The notes under the pieces are model-generated. The model had not been told where the DNA came from and searched no databases. It saw only the letters and a list, made by a program, of their open reading frames with translations. Below, piece by piece: positions 59,700 to 64,000 of a stretch of 64,000 nt of DNA (its first letter is position 1; each line of letters opens with the position of its first letter). Location of the stretch: NCBI GenBank assembly GCA_964513925.1, contig CAZENR010000007.1, positions 1 through 64,000 of the forward strand, in the 5' to 3' direction. The position numbers were made by a program, and so were the translations under genes. The stretch is from DAORHV01 sp964513925. GTDB lineage: Bacteria; Patescibacteriota; Gracilibacteria; Peribacterales; Peribacteraceae.

Positions 59700-61836
59700 G
59701 CGTAAATACGGTCACGCCTTTTTCGCTCTGGAACGCGAGAGTGCCACCTATGGCTTCTGCGGCAATTTGCGAAATGTACAAGCCCAGTCCGTTGCCATCG
59801 GTATTCGTGGATTGCGCGTTTTTCGCTCGGAACAGCTTACTGAAGACCTTGTGTTGCTCTTCCGGTGGAATGCCAATACCCGTATCGCGCACCTGCAATA
59901 CTAATGCTCTGGCAGCTTGCGTCAGCGAAACCCTAACCGTACTGGCTTGGTTGCCGTACTTGAGTGCGTTGGCCAGCAAGTTTTCTATCACCAGCCGCAG
60001 CAGCACCTCATCGGTGTGGATGGCTGCCGGCACTCCGGCGTTGGCCGTAAGATCGATGCGAATTTGCCGCTTAGCGGCATCAACCTGGGCTGCTTTTACC
60101 ACATCTTGAGCCAGCGCAATCGGGTTTACCGTATCCGTGGCCGCTGAGAGCGTACCAAGTTCAATGCGCGACACGTTAAGCAGCGCGTTCACCAATCGCA
60201 CCATTCGCTCATTGGATGTAGATACCTGCTGCACATAACTTTGCTGGTCTTCGTTCAGCGGGCCGACATCTTTACTCAGCAGCATTTCCAAATACCACCG
60301 CATGGACGACAGCGGCGTGCGCAGCTGGTGCGACACCAAGGAAATAAACTCCGATTTCATGCGATCGATCCGGCGGTCTTCCGTCGTATCGCGGAAAATT
60401 GCCACTGCCCCAGAGCAGTGCCAGCCGCGCAATACCGGCGTAATGCGCAGCGCCAGCGGCATCTTGCTGCCATCCTTACGTTTGAGCGTCAATTGCGGGT
60501 CTTGCGTGGGGGCGAATTTCTGCTTCGATGCCAGCACTTGTGTGATGGGGTGTGAATCGCGCGGGAGCGCCGCTGCTGAGGCATCTTCTATACCGAGTAC
60601 CGCTTCGCAACGCTTGCCCACCGCCTCTTCCTGGCTCCACCCGGTCAACAGACATGCCGCATCATTCAGTAATTCAACGTTGCCCTCGGCATCGGTTACC
60701 AACAGCCCGTACTCGATACTCCGTAAAATCGCATCATCTTGGGCGTGTTGCTCCATGAGCGCCTTGGTGCGCACGCGAACAAGTTCTTCCAGGTGATCGT
60801 GCGATTGTCTCAGCCGGCCGGTTAAGTCGAACGCTGCCGCGTCCAGCCGCTCTATTTCGTTTCCGGTATGAATGGAGCGCGCAAATAACCAACGCTTGGA
60901 TTCCAGGCCTTCCAACTTTCTGGTCAAATCTTGCAGCGGTTCGGTAATGCGCTGCGCAAGGCAGTACATGGTCAGTGCCAACAGGAGAATGAGCACGATG
61001 CCCGCAATCAGCAGCTTGGCTGCCAGCATCGCAAGCGGCAGGTCGATTTCGTGCGTGTCGATTTGCACTACAATGCCCCAGCCCATGGCAGGCAGAGAGC
61101 GGTACGCAGCCAGCACCCGGATACCTGCGTAGTCGTATGTCTCCTCAATGCCCTCGTACCCGGTCACTGCCAATGCCAGTGGCATCTTGCTGCTTAGGCG
61201 TGACTCGAATCCGCCCAAATCCAACATTGCCGTCTCGTGTACCCCTTTAGGCTTGTGGAGCAGCAGCAACTGGCCATCGTTTCTAGCTGACAGCAGAATG
61301 TCCGTCGTTTTTCCAAGTTCGTCGGTACTGAGTACCTGGTCCAAAATCGGTTTGGCGCGGAATATCGCAACCATACGTCCGTTTGCTGTCGGCGTTGCAA
61401 TTGCATACAAGTCCCAGCCGCGCTCGGTAAGTAGGGTGATCAGCTGTGTCGATGTACCCCGCAGACCACGCAGGGCTTGAAGCATGTCATTGGTTGGCTG
61501 TTGCCCGGCCAACACTTGCACTGCTCCGGATCTGGAAAGCGTAAACAATCCCTGGAATCCAATCAGCTGCGTAAGCTGCGGAATATTTTCCAGACGCTGT
61601 TCTTTCGCAAGCGCTGCTACCTGCTCTCGCCGTGCAGAAAGAACGCTTTCGAGCAATTCCTCTTTGGCATGAATGATGGATTGCAACTGCGTCGTTGCGC
61701 GCGAATACATTTCACTTCGCGCCAATACCAGCGCCGCAACGATTGTTGCGGTAATGGCGAATGCCGCCAGTACAGACGTCTCGATAAACAGCGTTTTTCG
61801 CAATGAGCCGTTGGCGGATTCAATGTGGGTGTTCAC
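59641..61836 (-). CDS. Membrane histidine kinase with extracytoplasmic sensor, HAMP and PAS domains
   Basis: The protein is about 731 aa from GTG 61836; an ATG at 61908 is also in frame, but TATAAT (61856-61861) lies between them. TM1 is near the N-terminus (SVLAAFAITATIVAALVLA). An extracytoplasmic Cache-like sensor region, TM2 (KLLIAGIVLILLLALTMYCL), HAMP, a coiled coil and PAS (LLVTDAEGNVELLNDAA) follow. HisKA has phosphoacceptor SHQLRTPLSSMRWYL and HATPase_c has ENLLANALKYG, RDTGIGIPPEE and GNGLGLYISQ. It is an orphan: no response regulator is adjacent. The 3' end overlaps pgpA. Confidence 0.93.
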   Translation of the reverse strand: MNTHIESANGSLRKTLFIETSVLAAFAITATIVAALVLARSEMYSRATTQLQSIIHAKEELLESVLSARREQVAALAKEQRLENIPQLTQLIGFQGLFTLSRSGAVQVLAGQQPTNDMLQALRGLRGTSTQLITLLTERGWDLYAIATPTANGRMVAIFRAKPILDQVLSTDELGKTTDILLSARNDGQLLLLHKPKGVHETAMLDLGGFESRLSSKMPLALAVTGYEGIEETYDYAGIRVLAAYRSLPAMGWGIVVQIDTHEIDLPLAMLAAKLLIAGIVLILLLALTMYCLAQRITEPLQDLTRKLEGLESKRWLFARSIHTGNEIERLDAAAFDLTGRLRQSHDHLEELVRVRTKALMEQHAQDDAILRSIEYGLLVTDAEGNVELLNDAACLLTGWSQEEAVGKRCEAVLGIEDASAAALPRDSHPITQVLASKQKFAPTQDPQLTLKRKDGSKMPLALRITPVLRGWHCSGAVAIFRDTTEDRRIDRMKSEFISLVSHQLRTPLSSMRWYLEMLLSKDVGPLNEDQQSYVQQVSTSNERMVRLVNALLNVSRIELGTLSAATDTVNPIALAQDVVKAAQVDAAKRQIRIDLTANAGVPAAIHTDEVLLRLVIENLLANALKYGNQASTVRVSLTQAARALVLQVRDTGIGIPPEEQHKVFSKLFRAKNAQSTNTDGNGLGLYISQIAAEAIGGTLAFQSEKGVTVFTLTLPPMEQHAGPQEGKIPA

Positions 61837-61911
61837 GTAGTGACGTAATCTTTGAATTATAGCAGAAATATGCGGTTTTTTCCACTGGTCTGCGGCTGAT
61901 ATCGACATACG

Positions 61912-61939
61912 AAAAACCCTCCTAGAAAGGAGGGTTTTT
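61912..61939 (-). terminator. Rho-independent terminator after pilin gene 1
   Basis: AAAAACCCTCCT and AGGAGGGTTTTT form a perfect stem with an AGAA tetraloop (TTCT on minus). On the minus strand it is followed by a T run. Confidence 0.93.
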
Positions 61940-61957
61940 GGCTTTTAGAAGACGAAA

Positions 61958-62404
61958 CTAGCGAGTGACACTGATGGTCACGCTGTTCTCGGCACCAGGC
62001 GAGGAAACCGTGATGCGACTGGTCGTGGCGTTCTTGGAGATGATGTAGTTCGTGCCGGTGGCAGTTGCGCTCTGCGGGTCAGAGGGCAAGGCGACGATGT
62101 ACGAACCGGTCAACATGTTCAGGTTAATGCCGTTGTTGCAGCTGACGTTCACGCCGCTCTTACATACCTTGGTGGCAACGGTCGTAATGGTGGTCGGGAT
62201 GTTGCCGTTGTTATCCAGCGCGTACTGATACACGGCGTTGAGGATGGTGTTTACGTCGGTGCGGCGCTGTGCATTGCGGGCATCTGCGAGCTGCTTAGTG
62301 GGGTTGATGGCCACGATCACCACGGAGGCGAGAATGGCGATGATACCGATGACGAGCAGAAGCTCGATGAGGGTGAAACCCTTGCGGGAAGAAAAAGTGG
62401 CCAT
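61958..62404 (-). CDS. Type IV pilin-like protein (prepilin), paralogue 1
   Basis: The 148-aa protein has a class III prepilin leader (KGFTLIELLLVIGIIAILA; cleavage before F, Glu5 present) and a globular part. It shares INPTKQLADARNAQRR, a Cys pair (CKSGVNVSC), LTGSYIVALPSDPQSATATGTNY and the tail VTISVTR with its neighbours. It is transcribed from a TACACT box (62466-62471) with a leader of about 55 nt ending CTTTCCTCACTTTTCTGCTCCC (pyrimidine-rich). It is followed by a strong terminator. Confidence 0.93.
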   Translation of the reverse strand: MATFSSRKGFTLIELLLVIGIIAILASVVIVAINPTKQLADARNAQRRTDVNTILNAVYQYALDNNGNIPTTITTVATKVCKSGVNVSCNNGINLNMLTGSYIVALPSDPQSATATGTNYIISKNATTSRITVSSPGAENSVTISVTR

Positions 62405-62543
62405 GGGAGCAGAAAAGTGAGGAAAGATGGCGCCGCGCAGATGACCGCGCCAGCAAGTGGGGAATAGTGTATCACCCGTTCAGTTACGTCTCTAGCAGAT
62501 GCCGAATCCAATGCAGGTGTTTGTAAAGGCTTTCCAGACATGA

Positions 62544-62573
62544 AAAAGGCCCCCGCTCCGGAGGCCTTTTTTC
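62544..62573 (-). terminator. Terminator between pilin genes 1 and 2
   Basis: AAAAAGGCC and GGCCTTTTTT (62544-62573) with a GC-rich loop. It is functional on the minus strand as the end of pilin gene 2. Confidence 0.9.
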
Positions 62574-62586
62574 ACGAAATGAACGA

Positions 62587-63030
62587 CTAGCGAGTAACGC
62601 TGATCGATGCACTCTGCTCTGCACCTGGGGCGGCGACCGTTACGCGGTTGCCAGCCTTGATGACAGTGTAGTTCGTACCAGTGGCGGTTGCGCTCTGTGG
62701 GTCGAACGGCATACCGACGATGTACGAGCCGGTAAGCATGTTCAGGCTGATACCGTCGCTGTCACAGTCTACGTTCACACCGCTCTTACAAATGAGCTTG
62801 GTGGTCGTGGTGATCGTGGACGGCAGGTTACCGTTGTTGTCGATCGAGTACTGGTAGATCGCGTTCAGGATGGTGTTCACGTCGCTGCGGCGCTGCGCAT
62901 TGCGTGCGTCACCAAGCTGCTTGGTGGGGTTGATGGCCACGATAACGATGGCGGCCAAAATGGCGATGATACCGATAACGAGCAGAAGCTCGATGAGGGT
63001 GAAACCCCCGCGGGTGGAACGAGTGGTCAT
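62587..63030 (-). CDS. Type IV pilin-like protein, paralogue 2
   Basis: The 147-aa protein is closely related to paralogue 1: RGGFTLIELLLVIGIIAILAAIVIVAINPTKQLGDARNAQRR region, CKSGVNVDC, LNMLTGSYIVGMPFDPQSATATGTNY and ISVTR. Differences concentrate in the middle and near the C-terminus. TATACT (63096-63101) gives a leader of about 60 nt with a GAGGGC/GCCCTC hairpin and a pyrimidine-rich end (TCCCTTCTCCCAATCTTC). Confidence 0.93.
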   Translation of the reverse strand: MTTRSTRGGFTLIELLLVIGIIAILAAIVIVAINPTKQLGDARNAQRRSDVNTILNAIYQYSIDNNGNLPSTITTTTKLICKSGVNVDCDSDGISLNMLTGSYIVGMPFDPQSATATGTNYTVIKAGNRVTVAAPGAEQSASISVTR

Positions 63031-63211
63031 TGAAGATTGGGAGAAGGGATATGAATGAGGGCACGACGAGCCCTCCTACTAGGAACTAGGAGAGTAGTAT
63101 ACGCCTTTCGGTGCTTGTCGATAGCGAGAAGTATTGCGTAGCAAAACAGGTTATGAGCTGGTGACATCTCGTCAGCACACAGCGGTATTCCGCTATTTCA
63201 TCACATTTTCT

Positions 63212-63652
63212 TTACCGCGTCACGGATAGGTACTCGCCTTGCTCTGCGCCTGGCGCGTCTACGGTTACGCGGTTGCCAATCCGCACGATTGTGTAAAACG
63301 TGGTTGTGGCTGTGGCAGATTGCGGGTCGTACGGAAGCTGTGCGATGTACGAACCTGTCAGTATGTTCAGGTTCACCAACCCGCTGCAGTCTATGTTCAC
63401 GCCGCTGCGACAAATGGCGGTGGGGGTGAGCGGAACTGTGGGCGGGAAGTTGCCGTTATGATCCACCGAGTACTGGTACACCGCATCCACAATGACCCGC
63501 AGGTCGGACTCGCGCTTGGCGTTACGCGCTTCGGCTAGCTGTTTATTGGGGTTAATGGATACAATAACAACGCCCGACAACACGCCTAAAATACCAATAA
63601 CGATCAGAAGCTCTATGAGCGTAAACCCGGCATGTGCTCTTCGTACATTCAT
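63212..63652 (-). CDS. Type IV pilin-like protein, paralogue 3
   Basis: The 146-aa protein is the more divergent member: HAGFTLIELLIVIGILGVLS leader, INPNKQLAEARNAKRESD, CRSGVNIDC, LNILTGSYIAQLPYDPQSATAT and LSVTR. It starts 3 nt after the stop of the partial gene upstream, so it probably belongs to that gene's operon. The tail GAEQGEYLSVTR is shared in position with the other paralogues. Confidence 0.92.
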   Translation of the reverse strand: MNVRRAHAGFTLIELLIVIGILGVLSGVVIVSINPNKQLAEARNAKRESDLRVIVDAVYQYSVDHNGNFPPTVPLTPTAICRSGVNIDCSGLVNLNILTGSYIAQLPYDPQSATATTTFYTIVRIGNRVTVDAPGAEQGEYLSVTR

Positions 63653-63655
63653 GCG

Positions 63656-64000
63656 TTAGCAGGAAACAGCATCAACGGATTGCTCGCAGGTATCGTTGCT
63701 GCAGAAATACCAGAAGTACTTTCCGGAGCCACAGGTGACTGCTGGGCAAGTCCCGCAACCGCCCGATTCGCTTTTGTCGTCAGGGAAGAGCGTCACATTT
63801 CCTTGGAAATGCCGGGTGTAGTCTTTTGGAACCGGTAATTTCAATCGTGCAGTGAGGTCGAAAGAAACCGTGGCGCTCACGCCGCCCACATTACGGAAGG
63901 CGAGATTGCTCATGGTGATGTCGTCACCCAACTCATACGATACGTCTTGCTTTTCTATCATCATCAAGTCGCCGCCGCTTTGGGCGAACATAGTGGGGTG
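63656..64000 (-). CDS. C-terminal part of a cysteine-rich envelope protein, probably a minor pilin-like protein (truncated by window edge)
   Basis: The frame is open to the right edge; about 114 residues are visible. The visible part is beta-rich (ITMSNLAFRNVGGVSATVSFDLTARL) and ends with six cysteines (CGTCPAVTCG, WYFCSNDTC, SVDAVSC). It precedes a pilin gene by 3 nt on the same strand. No leader is visible, so its class is an inference from position. Confidence 0.6.
   Translation of the reverse strand, partial: HPTMFAQSGGDLMMIEKQDVSYELGDDITMSNLAFRNVGGVSATVSFDLTARLKLPVPKDYTRHFQGNVTLFPDDKSESGGCGTCPAVTCGSGKYFWYFCSNDTCEQSVDAVSC

Noticed and set aside
1..64000. CRISPR array, insertion sequence or prophage
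   Set aside because: No regularly spaced repeats with unique spacers, no transposase or integrase motifs and no phage structural genes were seen.

Overview
The window is 64 kb of bacterial chromosome with moderate GC, dense coding and the standard code (TGA is used as a stop, for example at the end of dnaE). The likely source is a Candidate Phyla Radiation (Patescibacteria) genome of the Peregrinibacteria/Peribacteria type. This is inferred from the gene set: a lone RNase J, orphan SufC, tandem type IV pilin genes, coiled-coil and PP2C-like orphan proteins, and a CarS-like CDP-lipid synthase. It is also supported by very compact transcription units, and no 16S rRNA is present to confirm it.

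Layout. 1-6.3 kb: 3' part of dnaE, tsaC, nrdR, aspS, a coiled-coil protein and tRNA-Leu. 6.3-14.2 kb (minus strand): a 901-aa repeat-rich coiled-coil protein with a small partner, mfd and dnaN, then a 373-bp non-coding block with DnaA-box-like sites that is a candidate oriC. 14.2-19.3 kb (minus): sugar nucleotidyltransferase, ComEC-like hydrolase, an LPESG-tailed fibronectin-like surface protein and a polysaccharide flippase. 19.4-24.2 kb: pyrB, TauE/SafE permease, DoxX, pyrC, a hypothetical protein and a HAD phosphatase. 24.3-35.5 kb: RNase J, a membrane-spanning PP2C-like protein, a cytidylyltransferase, recR, smpB, prepilin peptidase, small envelope proteins and sufC. 35.6-39.8 kb: a three-part methyltransferase/glycosyltransferase beside an ABC-2 glycan exporter. 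39.8-51.2 kb: ferredoxin, a TPR protein, holB, secA, tsaB, two glycosyltransferases, nusA and an exonuclease fused to a degenerate DinG-like helicase. 51.3-53.3 kb: undecaprenyl-phosphate sugar transferase, RNase P RNA and tRNA-Thr. 53.3-55.4 kb: a two-gene island of foreign appearance. 55.5-59.7 kb: a phospholipid head-group cluster (two CDP-alcohol phosphatidyltransferases, an Fe-ADH-family dehydrogenase, a CarS-like enzyme and PgpA). 59.6-64 kb: a hybrid histidine-kinase-type sensor and three tandem type IV pilin genes plus a fourth partial gene.

Two genome-wide habits can be read from the sequence. First, more than twenty genes have a TANNNT -10 box ending only 6-9 nt before the start codon, as expected for leaderless mRNAs. 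Genes with real 5' leaders usually have a pyrimidine-rich tract, not a Shine-Dalgarno sequence, before the ATG. Second, the fuller promoters fit TTGnnn-N17-TAnAnT. The 53.3-55.4 kb island breaks both habits because its two genes have clear Shine-Dalgarno sequences, signal peptides, long leaders and their own terminators.

Functionally the window joins housekeeping information processing (DnaE, DnaN, HolB, Mfd, RecR, NusA, RNase J, RNase P, SecA, SmpB, t6A enzymes) with a large surface-building programme: glycan synthesis and export, pili, an LPESG-tailed protein and phospholipids. No CRISPR array, insertion sequence or classical defence system was recognised.
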